Shown piece after piece: positions 36,062 to 45,315 of a stretch of 64,000 nt of DNA. This DNA comes from JBKECF01 sp047974375. Its GTDB lineage: Bacteria > Bacillota > Clostridia > Lachnospirales > CAMZNU01. The notes beneath the pieces were generated by a model, which had not been told where the DNA came from, ran no database searches, and was given only the letters and a program-made list of their open reading frames with translations. Location: NCBI GenBank assembly GCA_047974375.1, contig JBKECF010000052.1, forward strand, positions 62,001 to 126,000, given 5' to 3'. The translations under genes were made by a program, and so were the position numbers. Each line of letters opens with the position of its first letter. The stretch's first letter is position 1.

Positions 36062-37069
36062 ATGTTAAAATTAGGTATTAACGGTTTTGGTCGTATAGGT
36101 CGTCTTGTTCTTCGTGCTGCTGCAGAAAGAAAAGATGTTGAAGTATTAGCAATTAATGACCCATTTATTGATTTAGACTACATGGCATACATGCTTAAGT
36201 ATGATTCAGTGCATGGTCGTTTTAAAGGTACTGTTGAAGTTAAAGACAAAAAATTAGTTGTTAATGGCGTTGCTATAAATGTATACCAAGAAATGAAACC
36301 TGCTGACATTAAATGGGGCGAGGCTGGTGCTGAATACATAGTTGAGTCAACTGGTGTGTTTAAAGATATAGCTTCTGCATCTGCTCACGTTGAAGGTGGC
36401 GCTAAAAAGGTTATTATTTCTGCTCCTTCTGGTGATGCAAAAATGTTTGTTATGGGTGTAAACCAAGACGAATATACAAAAGATATGGTTGTTGTTTCAA
36501 ATGCTTCTTGTACAACAAACTGTTTAGCTCCTGTAGCTAAAGTTATTAACGATAACTTCGGTATTGCTGAAGGTTTAATGACTACTGTACATGCTACTAC
36601 TGCTACTCAAAAAACAGTTGATAGCCCAAGTAAAAAAGACTGGAGAGGTGGACGTGCTGCTGGTGGTAACATAATTCCTTCTTCTACTGGTGCTGCTAAA
36701 GCTGTTGGTAAAGTTATTCCTGAATTAAATGGTAAATTAACTGGTATGGCTTTCCGTGTTCCAACTTTAGACGTTTCTGTTGTTGACTTGACAGTGCGTT
36801 TAGAAAAGCCAGCGTCTTTTGATGAAATTAAAAAAGCTGTTAAGGTAGCTTCTGAAGGACCTATGAAAGGTGTATTAGGATATACTGAAGATGCAGTTGT
36901 TTCTAGTGACTTCTATGGTGAGTACAACACTTCTGTATTTGATGCAGAAGCGTGTATAGCTTTAAATGATAATTTTGTGAAATTAGTTGCATGGTATGAT
37001 AATGAGTGGGGTTACTCTAATAAAGTAGTTGATTTAGCTGCTCATATGTTCAATGTAGATAATAAGTAA
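36062..37069 (+). CDS. gap: Glyceraldehyde-3-phosphate dehydrogenase
   Basis: Glycolytic enzyme making 1,3-bisphosphoglycerate with NAD. NAD-binding GINGFGRIGRLVLRAA and catalytic cysteine motif SNASCTTNCLAP (Cys at residue about 152) are intact. 335 aa, standard. Full AGGAGGA box. Single-gene transcript with a strong promoter and terminator. Codon use is visibly more biased towards GCT, GTT and similar codons than in its neighbours, as expected for high expression. Confidence 0.98.
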   Translation: MLKLGINGFGRIGRLVLRAAAERKDVEVLAINDPFIDLDYMAYMLKYDSVHGRFKGTVEVKDKKLVVNGVAINVYQEMKPADIKWGEAGAEYIVESTGVFKDIASASAHVEGGAKKVIISAPSGDAKMFVMGVNQDEYTKDMVVVSNASCTTNCLAPVAKVINDNFGIAEGLMTTVHATTATQKTVDSPSKKDWRGGRAAGGNIIPSSTGAAKAVGKVIPELNGKLTGMAFRVPTLDVSVVDLTVRLEKPASFDEIKKAVKVASEGPMKGVLGYTEDAVVSSDFYGEYNTSVFDAEACIALNDNFVKLVAWYDNEWGYSNKVVDLAAHMFNVDNK

Positions 37070-37074
37070 TATTT

Positions 37075-37110
37075 AAAAAAAGCATTTGCACTGTGCAAGT
37101 GCTTTTTTTA
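37075..37110 (+). terminator. Terminator of gap
   Basis: Stem AAAAAAGCATTTGCA with TGCAAGTGCTTTTTT (right arm 37094-37108), tiny loop, T7 tract; 6 bp after the gap stop. Confidence 0.92.
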
Positions 37111-37198
37111 TGTAGAAATATAAATTATAGAATCTTTTTATTGTATATGATAATATACAGTTAAAATAATTTATTAAAAATGACAGATAGGTGGTAAA

Positions 37199-38047
37199 AT
37201 GGTAAAGTTAATTGCATGTGATTTAGATGGAACATTAATACATAATAATATGATATCGAGTATAAATAAAGGGGCGATTAAAAGGTTTGAAAATAGTGGA
37301 GGAAGGTTTGTTGTGTCTACTGGACGTGATTTTAATATGGCTATGGAAGTAACAGATCTTAGTTGTGACTATATTTGTGCAAATGGTGCTTGTGTATACG
37401 AGAATGGTAAATTGGTATATAAAATAACTATGCCAAGAGAGGATTTGGAAAAAATAATAAACATTTCAAAAGAAAATTGTGTAATTGATTTATTTACTAA
37501 TAAAGGAATTTATAATATAGGCGGAGTAGAAAAATTCAAAAAAGATTTTAAAGAAGTAGAGGAAATTATAGATGAACATGGATCATTTTTCGGAGAAAGT
37601 GATAAGGAAAAACTTTATTATAAAATGATAGGTAGACGTACTTTTAGAGAATTTAAAGATTTAGAAGATGATATCGAAGTATATAAGGTATTTTTGCAAA
37701 AGTTTGATATAAACGAAATAAAAAAATTAAGAGAAGATTTTAGCGTAATTAAAACTATAAATATTGATTCTTCATTTATGTACAATATTGAACTCACAAA
37801 TATAAATGCTACAAAAGGAAAAACAGTTAAAGCCTACGCTGAAAGTAAAAATATTAAAATGGAAGAAGTTATGATAATAGGCGATGGAGAAAATGATTTA
37901 TCTATGTTATCTATGGACTTCGGTTTTACTGTTGCCATGGGAAATGCTGAGGATTCAATTAAAAAAGCGGCTAAATATACAACAATAGATTGCGTCGATA
38001 ACGGAGTGGCACATGCAATAGAAAAATATGCACTTAAAAGTTTTTAA
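37199..38047 (+). CDS. HAD-superfamily Cof-type hydrolase
   Basis: Cytosolic phosphatase of the Cof/YbdP (HAD-IIB) group, acting on small phosphorylated metabolites. Motif I CDLDGTLIHN (residues about 7-16, nucleophile and acid Asp), motif II VVSTGRD, motif IV GDGENDLSML (about 226-235). The C2-type cap lies between. 282 aa. RBS GGTGG. Substrate cannot be named from sequence. Single-gene unit between gap and the pyridoxamine kinase gene. Confidence 0.9.
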   Translation: MVKLIACDLDGTLIHNNMISSINKGAIKRFENSGGRFVVSTGRDFNMAMEVTDLSCDYICANGACVYENGKLVYKITMPREDLEKIINISKENCVIDLFTNKGIYNIGGVEKFKKDFKEVEEIIDEHGSFFGESDKEKLYYKMIGRRTFREFKDLEDDIEVYKVFLQKFDINEIKKLREDFSVIKTINIDSSFMYNIELTNINATKGKTVKAYAESKNIKMEEVMIIGDGENDLSMLSMDFGFTVAMGNAEDSIKKAAKYTTIDCVDNGVAHAIEKYALKSF

Positions 38048-38052
38048 TAGTC

Positions 38053-38106
38053 AAAATGGAGATGTTTACAATTATATTAAAATTTGTAAATGTCTCCATT
38101 TTTTTA
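38053..38106. terminator. Bidirectional terminator
   Basis: AAAATGGAGATGTTTACAA (38053-38071) pairs with TTGTAAATGTCTCCATTTT (from 38084) with one mismatch, followed by T residues. It ends both the HAD gene and the convergent pyridoxamine kinase gene. Confidence 0.85.
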
Positions 38107-38115
38107 TATTAAAAA

Positions 38116-38970
38116 TTAGATTAATTTTAAATTCTTAATTAATAACGGTAAAGCTGATTCAAATTGCATTCCACTTTTATAATCATCAGGATTTACATTT
38201 TCTATTGTATTTTTTATTGCCTGAGCTGTAAAAGTAGCAGCTATTTCCGCTGATTTTATAAGTGGGAAATCATGTAATAAAGCTGAAAAAAGTGCACTTG
38301 CATATATATCACCTGTTCCATGATAGCTGCCGCCGATTTTTTCACAAATATGGTAGTCGAATGAATTGTTTTTTTCATCGTATGTTGATATACCATATGT
38401 ATTATCATCAAAGTCAGTGCCTGTTAAAACTACTTTTTTAACTCCTAGCTTTTCTTTTAGTTCAAGTAATATACTTTCAATAAATGACTTACTATAAGGT
38501 CCGTCAATGTATTCTTTTCCTAAAAGGAAAAGTGCCTCAGTTATATTAGGGACTACAATGTCGGCTTTCTTGCATAAATCTGCCATACCGCTAGCGAATT
38601 CCATGTCAAAGATAGGATACATTTTACCGTTGTCTGCCATAGCTGGGTCAATTATTACAATATTATTTTTTTTGAATTTATCTATAAATTTTCCGACTAA
38701 GTCTAACTGTTCGAAAGAGCCTAAAAATCCGGTGTAAATCCCATCAAATTTAAAGTTTAAATCTTCCCAATGTTTTTGAATAGGTGAAATTTGGTCTGTT
38801 AAATCTTTAAAAGTATAATTAGTAAATCCTCCTGTGTGTGTGGATAATACGGCAGTTGGTATAATATTTGTTGTTATACCAGTTGCTGAAATTATTGGCA
38901 TTGCTACAGTTAAAGAACATTTACCATGACAAGAAATATCATGTATAGCAACTACATTTTTTTGTTTCAT
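38116..38970 (-). CDS. pdxY: Pyridoxamine/pyridoxal kinase
   Basis: Ribokinase-superfamily kinase salvaging B6 vitamers to PLP or PMP. N-terminal VVAIHDISCHGKCSLTVAMPI, TAVLSTHTGGF, and the C-terminal anion-hole motif GSYHGTGDIYASALFSALL (catalytic Asp) are clear. 284 aa. RBS AAAGGAGATTAAATT. The PdxY/PdxK split is not certain; the CHGKCSL start is the form annotated as pyridoxamine kinase in Clostridia. Confidence 0.9.
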   Translation of the reverse strand: MKQKNVVAIHDISCHGKCSLTVAMPIISATGITTNIIPTAVLSTHTGGFTNYTFKDLTDQISPIQKHWEDLNFKFDGIYTGFLGSFEQLDLVGKFIDKFKKNNIVIIDPAMADNGKMYPIFDMEFASGMADLCKKADIVVPNITEALFLLGKEYIDGPYSKSFIESILLELKEKLGVKKVVLTGTDFDDNTYGISTYDEKNNSFDYHICEKIGGSYHGTGDIYASALFSALLHDFPLIKSAEIAATFTAQAIKNTIENVNPDDYKSGMQFESALPLLIKNLKLI

Positions 38971-39237
38971 AATTTAATCTCCTTTCGAAACCTGCTTAAC
39001 TAATAGTAAATATTTATGTAATCTTTACTATAGTTAAGTATAATGAAAAATAATACATTGTCAATTATTGCTATATAAATAATTATTTTTTTGCAAAATA
39101 AGGAGTTATAAATTGCATAAAAAATATTTACTTATAAAAAAAGCTCGTAAAATAGGATGTTTGTTATAATAATATTATTTACTTTGCAAGAAAAAAATGA
39201 TACAATTCATATATTGATAAACAATAGGAGGAAAATT

Positions 39238-40248
39238 ATGAAGCAAATAACATTAATCCCAGGCGATGGAATAGGTAAAGAGATATCTAAAAGTTTAATT
39301 GAGATTTTTGAATTTATGGATATACCCATTGAGTTTGAAGTTGAAAATGCTGGATATAAAGAGTTTTTAAAAAATGGTAATCCGCTACCAGATAGTTTGT
39401 ATAAATCCATAGAGAAGAATAAAATTGCTATAAAAGGTCCCACAACTACGCAAATAGGCTCTGGGTATAGGAGTATTAATGTTTATTTGAGAAAAAAATA
39501 TGACTTATATACAAATATACGGGAAGTTAAATCTTTGGAAAATACTTTAGGTAGGTATGAAAATATAGATTTGACAATCTTCAGGGAGAATACAGAAGGG
39601 CTTTATATTGGCGATGAGGAAATTCTTGAAGAGGGTGAAAATAAAACTGTTATAGCTAGAAAAAAAATAACTAGAAAAGGTAGCATACGTATTATTAGAA
39701 AAGCTTTTCAATATGCAAACTTAAATAACAAAAAGAAAGTAACAGTGGCACATAAAGCAAATATTTTAAAAGAATGTGATGGCTTATTTTTAGAATGTGC
39801 AAGGGAAGTAAGCAAAAACTATCCTACAATTGAGTTAGAGGAAGTTATTATTGATAATATGTGTATGCAACTAGTAATGTATCCAGAAAAATATGGGGTT
39901 ATAGTTACAATGAACTTATACGGAGATATATTATCGGATTTATGTGCAGGCTTAATAGGTGGTCTTGGACTAGCACCGGGTTCAAATATTGGTGACGATA
40001 TTGCTATTTTTGAACCAGTGCATGGAAGTGCTCCAGATATTGCTGGTAGGAATATTGCAAACCCTACAGCTATTTTATTAAGTTCAGTCCAAATGCTAAA
40101 GTACTTAAATATGGAGGACTACGCTAAAAAGCTTGAAAATGCAATAATTAACCTTTATAAAGAGGGCAAGTATTTAACAAAAGATTTGGGTGGAACTACG
40201 ACTACAGATGAATTTACCAAAGGTATTATAGAAAAGCTGGGTGATTAA
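39238..40248 (+). CDS. icd: Isocitrate dehydrogenase, NAD-type (isocitrate/isopropylmalate family)
   Basis: Oxidative decarboxylase making 2-oxoglutarate. ITLIPGDGIGKEIS start, TIFRENTEGLYIGDE substrate motif, AHKANILK, metal-site NLYGDILSDLCAGLIGGLG and nucleotide-site HGSAPDIAGRNIANPTA. At 336 aa it is the short NAD-type rather than the 400-aa NADP-type. ATG 39238 has AGGAGGAAAATT; an upstream ATG at 39157 is out of context. It abuts the citrate synthase gene, so the pair feeds 2-oxoglutarate and glutamate synthesis. Isopropylmalate dehydrogenase is the main alternative, less likely given the partner. Confidence 0.87.
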   Translation: MKQITLIPGDGIGKEISKSLIEIFEFMDIPIEFEVENAGYKEFLKNGNPLPDSLYKSIEKNKIAIKGPTTTQIGSGYRSINVYLRKKYDLYTNIREVKSLENTLGRYENIDLTIFRENTEGLYIGDEEILEEGENKTVIARKKITRKGSIRIIRKAFQYANLNNKKKVTVAHKANILKECDGLFLECAREVSKNYPTIELEEVIIDNMCMQLVMYPEKYGVIVTMNLYGDILSDLCAGLIGGLGLAPGSNIGDDIAIFEPVHGSAPDIAGRNIANPTAILLSSVQMLKYLNMEDYAKKLENAIINLYKEGKYLTKDLGGTTTTDEFTKGIIEKLGD

Positions 40249-41523
40249 ATGAGTTTAACGGAAGGTTATGCGAAGTTATCAAAACAAATAAGTTACATTG
40301 ATAAAAAGCTATTTGATGAATATAATATTAAACAAGGTCTTAGAAATTCTAATGGTACAGGTGTAGTTATTGGTATTACTAAAGTAGCAGATGTTTATGG
40401 ATATGATTTAATAGATGGTAAAAAAATTCCTGTTGAAGGTAGGTTGCTATATAGAAATCATGAAATTACAGAATTATACGAAAAATTTAAAGGTAGCTAT
40501 ATGTTTGAAAAAGCAACGTACCTATTGCTTTTTGGACAAATTCCTACAGAACCACAATTAGACGAATTTTTAGATTTGATTTATGAATATAGGCAGCATG
40601 ATTTAGATTTATTTAATAGCGAAAGTAGGAGGCATTCCCTTATGAATGCCCTACAAGTTGGTGTTGACCAGTTGTATTTTGAAGACGATGACGCCGATTT
40701 AATTGATACCGAGAATATTATTATTCATAGTCTTAAAATTATATCTAGAATGCCGGAAATTCTTTTGAAGGGATACTTGGGCAAGAGTTATAATTTAGAA
40801 AGGGCCAAAGAACTAAAAAAGCAAAGAATAAGTACAGCTCAATTTTTATTGGAAATGTTGAATAGGGAATTTACTGACGAGGATGTAAAAATCCTTGACC
40901 TAGCTCTGTTAGTTCATGCTGAACATGGTGGGGGTAACAATTCTACTTTTACGGTTAGGCTTGTTTCTTCTGCTTACACAGATACATACTCTGCTATTGT
41001 AGCAGGAATTAGTTCATTAAAAGGCTTACGTCATGGTGGTGCAAATATAAAAGTTTGTCAAATGATGCATAATATTGAGTATAGTATTGACTATACTAAT
41101 CGTGATGAATTAAAAAAATATTTAAAAAAAATCTACGATAAAAAAGTATTTGATAAAACGGGACTAATATACGGGATGGGTCACGCTATTTATACAAAGT
41201 CTGATCCTCGTGCGGAGTTATTAAAAAAACTGGCTAAAGATTTGGCTGTTAGAAAAAATGCTACAGAAAAATTTGAAATGCACAACAATATAGAGGAATT
41301 GACAAAGGAAATTTTTTCGGAGATAAAGGGTAATGAGTGTGCTATGTGTGCAAATGTAGATATGTATTCAGGATTAATTTATGAATTACTTGATTTAAAA
41401 TATCCAATTTTCACTCCGCTATTTACATTGGCAAGAACATCTGGCTGGTGTGCTCATAGATTAGAACAAATAATTAGCGATAAAAAAATTCTAAGGCCAG
41501 CATATAAAACTTATGTTGAATAG
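40249..41523 (+). CDS. Citrate synthase
   Basis: Condenses acetyl-CoA and oxaloacetate. Catalytic His motifs HAEHGGGNNSTF and GLRHGGANIKV, and GMGHAIYTKSDPRAELL near the C-terminal active site. 424 aa. The ATG follows the icd TAA with no gap, and its ribosome binding site would lie inside icd (AGCTGGGTGA), so translation is coupled. With icd it forms the oxidative arm of a partial TCA cycle; aconitase is not in the window. Confidence 0.92.
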   Translation: MSLTEGYAKLSKQISYIDKKLFDEYNIKQGLRNSNGTGVVIGITKVADVYGYDLIDGKKIPVEGRLLYRNHEITELYEKFKGSYMFEKATYLLLFGQIPTEPQLDEFLDLIYEYRQHDLDLFNSESRRHSLMNALQVGVDQLYFEDDDADLIDTENIIIHSLKIISRMPEILLKGYLGKSYNLERAKELKKQRISTAQFLLEMLNREFTDEDVKILDLALLVHAEHGGGNNSTFTVRLVSSAYTDTYSAIVAGISSLKGLRHGGANIKVCQMMHNIEYSIDYTNRDELKKYLKKIYDKKVFDKTGLIYGMGHAIYTKSDPRAELLKKLAKDLAVRKNATEKFEMHNNIEELTKEIFSEIKGNECAMCANVDMYSGLIYELLDLKYPIFTPLFTLARTSGWCAHRLEQIISDKKILRPAYKTYVE

Positions 41524-41573
41524 ATTGCTTTAAAGTGGATTATAAATATATTTAAAGGTTAAATTGTAATTTT

Positions 41574-41628
41574 AATAGGTATCAATTGGTATATAGAAGT
41601 AAATATACTAATTGATACCTATTTTTGT
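41574..41628 (+). terminator. Terminator of icd-citrate synthase
   Basis: A 21-bp stem with one G-T pair: 41574-41594 with 41603-41623, followed by TTTTTG. Confidence 0.9.
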
Positions 41629-41690
41629 CTATTTCAAATTTTGGCATTTATAGTGAATACCTATGTTATAAAAAAATACAAAAAAAGAGC

Positions 41691-41821
41691 ACCTAGGTTA
41701 TAATAGTAATTGCAAAAAAACATTAACCGAAAAGAAAGGTGTTATTATGGTGGAGGCATATACAAGTTGGTTATAAACTCGAGTAAAAAGTGCAACATAT
41801 GTTTGACTATTCTAGATTTTA
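41691..41821 (+). mobile_element. 131-bp deletion derivative (MITE-like) of the IS481-type element
   Basis: The left 59 bp (41691-41749, ACCTAGGTTATAATAGTAAT... to ATG) match 52160-52218 with four mismatches. The right 28 bp (41794-41821, AACATATGTTTGACTATTCT...) are identical to 53539-53566. Between them only about 44 bp remain, with MVEAYTSWL then a stop in place of the transposase. It therefore carries both ends of the IS at 52160 but no gene. It lies between the citrate synthase terminator and queG. Confidence 0.75.
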
Positions 41822-41861
41822 CATAAAAATTTTTTTCGTTTTTATTTGAAAATAATTATGT

Positions 41862-41867
41862 TATAAT
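41862..41867 (+). promoter_or_regulatory. queG operon -10 box
   Basis: TATAAT at 41862-41867, 18 bp before the queG start, downstream of the IS relic. No good -35 at 17 bp. Confidence 0.35.
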
Positions 41868-41884
41868 CTAGTTGGTGATATTAA

Positions 41885-42799
41885 ATGAAAAAATATAAAG
41901 AACTAAATAATTACATTGAAAAAAATAATTTAGATTACGCAATAACTCAAAATAAAAAACTCGATATTGAAATTAATGTTCCTATAGCTTTTAGCAATTG
42001 TATGTCTAAGAATATGCACTTAGATCCTAAACTGCATATGGAGTCTTGTAATAGTATAATAGTAGTAGCTATGGAATATATGATTAACAAATATAATAAA
42101 GAATGTCCTCATATATCATCTGGATATTCACATTACGATTATCACAACATTTTAGAACTTCATTTAGAAAAAATATCAAAAATTTTACAATTAGAAAAAT
42201 ATTTAATACAAGTAGACACTGGACCATTGCTTGAGAAGAATTTTGCTGAATTAGCTGGGCTAGGATACATCGGTAAAAATAATTTACTAATTACGGAAAA
42301 ATTTGGCTCGAAAGTTTTTTTAGGATTAATATTAACAAATGATATTTTACAGGCTACACAAAGAAAATGTATTAATAAATGTAAAACCTGCAATAAATGC
42401 CTCAAAGAGTGCCCGACTTCAGCAATAAGTGTGAATAAATTTGACCACAAAAAGTGCATATCCTATCTTACACAAACAAAAAGCGATATAACTTATACAA
42501 ATATGAAGGATATGAAAAATTTTTTATATGGTTGTGATATATGTATAAGGACATGTCCACTGAATAAAAGCATTGAGATCGAAAATACAATAGACATTAA
42601 TTTTTTAATTAACATGAATAAGAAAGACTTTGAGATTTTTAAAAATACTGGAATTTATTGGCGCTCTCTAAATACTATAAAAAGGAATGCGATAATAAAC
42701 TACTATAATATTGCTTCTATTATAGCTGATATAGAAACTAAAAGCGAAATAATAAATAAAACTAAAGAGGTGCTAAAAAATGGGACAATGGAAGAGTAG
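41885..42799 (+). CDS. queG: Epoxyqueuosine reductase
   Basis: Cobalamin and iron-sulfur enzyme for the last step of queuosine tRNA modification. VDTGPLLEKNFAELAGLGYIGKNN (in parts VDTGPLLEKNFAELAG, LGYIGKNN) is diagnostic. Two [4Fe-4S] sets follow: CINKCKTCNKCLKECP and CDICIRTCP. At 304 aa it lacks the C-terminal HEAT-repeat region of longer homologues. RBS GTTGGTGATATTAA is modest. It overlaps recU by 20 bp and heads a long plus-strand gene run. Confidence 0.9.
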   Translation: MKKYKELNNYIEKNNLDYAITQNKKLDIEINVPIAFSNCMSKNMHLDPKLHMESCNSIIVVAMEYMINKYNKECPHISSGYSHYDYHNILELHLEKISKILQLEKYLIQVDTGPLLEKNFAELAGLGYIGKNNLLITEKFGSKVFLGLILTNDILQATQRKCINKCKTCNKCLKECPTSAISVNKFDHKKCISYLTQTKSDITYTNMKDMKNFLYGCDICIRTCPLNKSIEIENTIDINFLINMNKKDFEIFKNTGIYWRSLNTIKRNAIINYYNIASIIADIETKSEIINKTKEVLKNGTMEE

Positions 42800-43310
42800 G
42801 GGATTAAGGGGCAGCGTTTTAGAAGAAATGATAAACTCTACAAACAAAATTTATGAAAATCATTCCCTATGCCTTGTACAAAAAGTACCTACTCCTATTG
42901 TACCCATGGAAATTGATAATTCTAAAAGACTCATAACCAAAGCTTATTTTGAAAGCAAAAGTACAGTAGATTATATAGGAGTAGCACAAGGAATACCAAT
43001 ATGTTTTGATGCAAAAGAAACATCGCATAATAGATTACCTTTACAAAACATACATAAACATCAAATTGAATTTATGGAAAATTTTGAAAAGCAAAATGGA
43101 ATTGCTTTTTTTATAGTGTACTTTACAAAGCTGAATAAAATTTTTTACTTGCCTTTTATAATTTTTAAAAAATATTTTGATAAATCTTTAGCTGGTGGTA
43201 GAAAGTCAATTCCGTTAAATGCATTTCCAGAAGATTTTTTGATATATAATAAACAAGGATATTTAGTACACTATTTAGAAACACTAAATAAGGATTTAGA
43301 AAAAAGATAG
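42780..43310 (+). CDS. recU: Holliday junction resolvase RecU
   Basis: Firmicute-type junction resolvase used in recombination and chromosome segregation. Family blocks RGLRGSVLEEMINSTN, PIVPMEIDN, FESKSTVDYIGVAQG and FDAKETSHNRLPL (catalytic Asp/Glu/Lys) are intact. 176 aa, slightly short at the C-terminus. The start lies inside queG with a GAGGTG box. Confidence 0.93.
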   Translation: MGQWKSRGLRGSVLEEMINSTNKIYENHSLCLVQKVPTPIVPMEIDNSKRLITKAYFESKSTVDYIGVAQGIPICFDAKETSHNRLPLQNIHKHQIEFMENFEKQNGIAFFIVYFTKLNKIFYLPFIIFKKYFDKSLAGGRKSIPLNAFPEDFLIYNKQGYLVHYLETLNKDLEKR

Positions 43311-43340
43311 TAACAATTATTTATAGGAATAGAGGTTAAT

Positions 43341-44702
43341 ATGCAAATTCAAGATTATAAAAATATATATTTCGTTGGCATCGGTGGAGTAAGTATGAGT
43401 GGTTTAGCTCTTATCCTTGCAGATTCCGGTTATATTGTAAAAGGTTCCGATACAATTTATTCGAGTAATATTGAAAATTTAATTAAGCAAAATATACATG
43501 TAAACATTGGTCAAGTGTCTAATAATATAACTAACGATATTGACCTTATAATTTATACTGCAGCTGTTAGTACAGAGAACCCAGAATTAATGAAGGGTAG
43601 AGAATTAGGAATAAAGATAATTGATAGAGCGCATTTATTAGGTTTATTAATGAAGAATTATGAATTTCCGATCTCAATTGCAGGTACACATGGTAAATCA
43701 TCAACAACATCTATGTTATCTGAAATATTTTTACTAGCTAATAAAAATCCAACAATAACAGTAGGCGGAAATTTAAAATCAATAAAAGGAAATATAAATA
43801 TAGGTGATAATAAATATTTCATTGTTGAATCATGCGAATATTTTGATAGTTTCCTGCAATTTTTTCCGCATACTGCTGCTGTTCTAAATATAGAACTTGA
43901 TCATGTTGATTACTTTAATGATATAGGAGAAATAAGAAAATCTTTTATTCATTTTTGTAAAAATATTGATATAAGTGGCAATTTATTAATAAATAAATCT
44001 ATAGAAGATATTAAGGAGATCATAAATGAATTGGAGTGCAACATTATAACATACGGGGTTTATACTGGCGATTTGCAGGCTATAAATGTAAAAGTTAAAG
44101 ATTCAAAAACTGTTTTCGAAATACTCTTTAAAGGCGAGAACCTAGGTGGAATTGAGCTACAAGTTTTAGGAAAGCATAATGTGGAAAATGCATTAGCAGC
44201 TATAGGGATTGCATTATGTTACAATATTGATTTTAATATTATTAAGGAAGCACTAAAAGATTTCACTGGTATCGGAAGAAGATTTGAAATAAAAGGTAGC
44301 ATAAATGGAGCGAAAATTTATGATGACTACGCTCACCACCCTACAGAGATAGCATGTACTTTGGGCTCTTGTAAATATAGGGATTATGAAAATTTATGGG
44401 TTGTTTTTCAACCTCATACATATACAAGAACTAAAGATTTATTAAAAGGCTTTTCTGAATCGTTTAATATGGCAGATAAAATAATACTCTTAGATATTTA
44501 TTCTGCTAGAGAACCATATACTAATGAAATTCATAGTAAAGATTTAGAAAAATTACTTAAGAAAAAAAATAAAGAGGTTTATTATTTTAGTTCTTTTGAA
44601 GACGCTGAAATTTATATAAGAAAAAACATATGCCAAGATGATATATTAATTACCATGGGTGCAGGTGATGTATATAAATTAGGTGAATCATTAATATTAT
44701 AA
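43341..44702 (+). CDS. murC: UDP-N-acetylmuramate-L-alanine ligase
   Basis: First amino-acid-adding ligase of peptidoglycan precursor synthesis. N-terminal FVGIGGVSMSGLALILADSG Rossmann part, ATP-loop IAGTHGKSSTTSML (residues about 113-126), and DDYAHHPTEI in the C-terminal domain. 453 aa. RBS AGAGGTTAAT. Confidence 0.96.
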   Translation: MQIQDYKNIYFVGIGGVSMSGLALILADSGYIVKGSDTIYSSNIENLIKQNIHVNIGQVSNNITNDIDLIIYTAAVSTENPELMKGRELGIKIIDRAHLLGLLMKNYEFPISIAGTHGKSSTTSMLSEIFLLANKNPTITVGGNLKSIKGNINIGDNKYFIVESCEYFDSFLQFFPHTAAVLNIELDHVDYFNDIGEIRKSFIHFCKNIDISGNLLINKSIEDIKEIINELECNIITYGVYTGDLQAINVKVKDSKTVFEILFKGENLGGIELQVLGKHNVENALAAIGIALCYNIDFNIIKEALKDFTGIGRRFEIKGSINGAKIYDDYAHHPTEIACTLGSCKYRDYENLWVVFQPHTYTRTKDLLKGFSESFNMADKIILLDIYSAREPYTNEIHSKDLEKLLKKKNKEVYYFSSFEDAEIYIRKNICQDDILITMGAGDVYKLGESLIL

Positions 44703-44746
44703 TATTTGGTATATTATAAAATCGCATTAATAAAGAAAGGAATACA

Positions 44747-45313
44747 ATGTATCTAATCATAGGGTTAGGTAACCCGGAAAAATATTATAAGAACACAAGA
44801 CACAATATAGGGTTTGAAACGATAAATAAAATTTCGTATGACTATAATATAGCTGTTACTGCAAAGAAACATAAAGCCTTAATAGGAAAGGGCGTTATAA
44901 ATAAGGAACCTGTTATATTGGCAAAACCCCAGACTTATATGAATTTAAGCGGGGAAAGTGTTAAAAATATAATCGATTATTATAATATTCCTCCAGAGAA
45001 TTTAATTGTAATATATGATGATATTACACTAGATGTTGGAATTATAAAGGTAAAAAAACTGGGCAGTGCTGGCGGGCATAATGGTGTAAAAAATATTATA
45101 GAACATTTAAAAACTAGTGAGTTTGCTAGAGTAAAAATAGGTATAGGTAGCAAACCTAGCCATATGGTGCTTAAAGATTATGTATTAACAAAATTTCTAC
45201 CTGAAGAACACGAGGAAATGGTTAGAGGTATTACATTAGCAAGCGAAGCCAGTACTTTATTCCTCAAATATAATATTGATATAGTTATGAATAAATTTAA
45301 TACTAGGAGATAA
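44747..45313 (+). CDS. pth: Peptidyl-tRNA hydrolase
   Basis: Frees peptides from stalled peptidyl-tRNA. GLGNPEKYYKNTRHNIGFE (catalytic His), PQTYMNLSGESV, IYDDITLDVG and GSAGGHNGVKNI are all intact. 188 aa. RBS AAAGGAATACA. pth-mfd adjacency is common in Firmicutes. Confidence 0.97.
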   Translation: MYLIIGLGNPEKYYKNTRHNIGFETINKISYDYNIAVTAKKHKALIGKGVINKEPVILAKPQTYMNLSGESVKNIIDYYNIPPENLIVIYDDITLDVGIIKVKKLGSAGGHNGVKNIIEHLKTSEFARVKIGIGSKPSHMVLKDYVLTKFLPEEHEEMVRGITLASEASTLFLKYNIDIVMNKFNTRR

Positions 45314-45315
45314 AA

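Noticed and set aside
41794..41821. Simple LexA box as the only reason for the match with 53539-53566
   Set aside because: Identity covers 28 bp, well past the palindrome, and the left ends of the two loci also match over 59 bp, so a shared mobile element explains it better; a regulatory role is kept only as a hypothesis.
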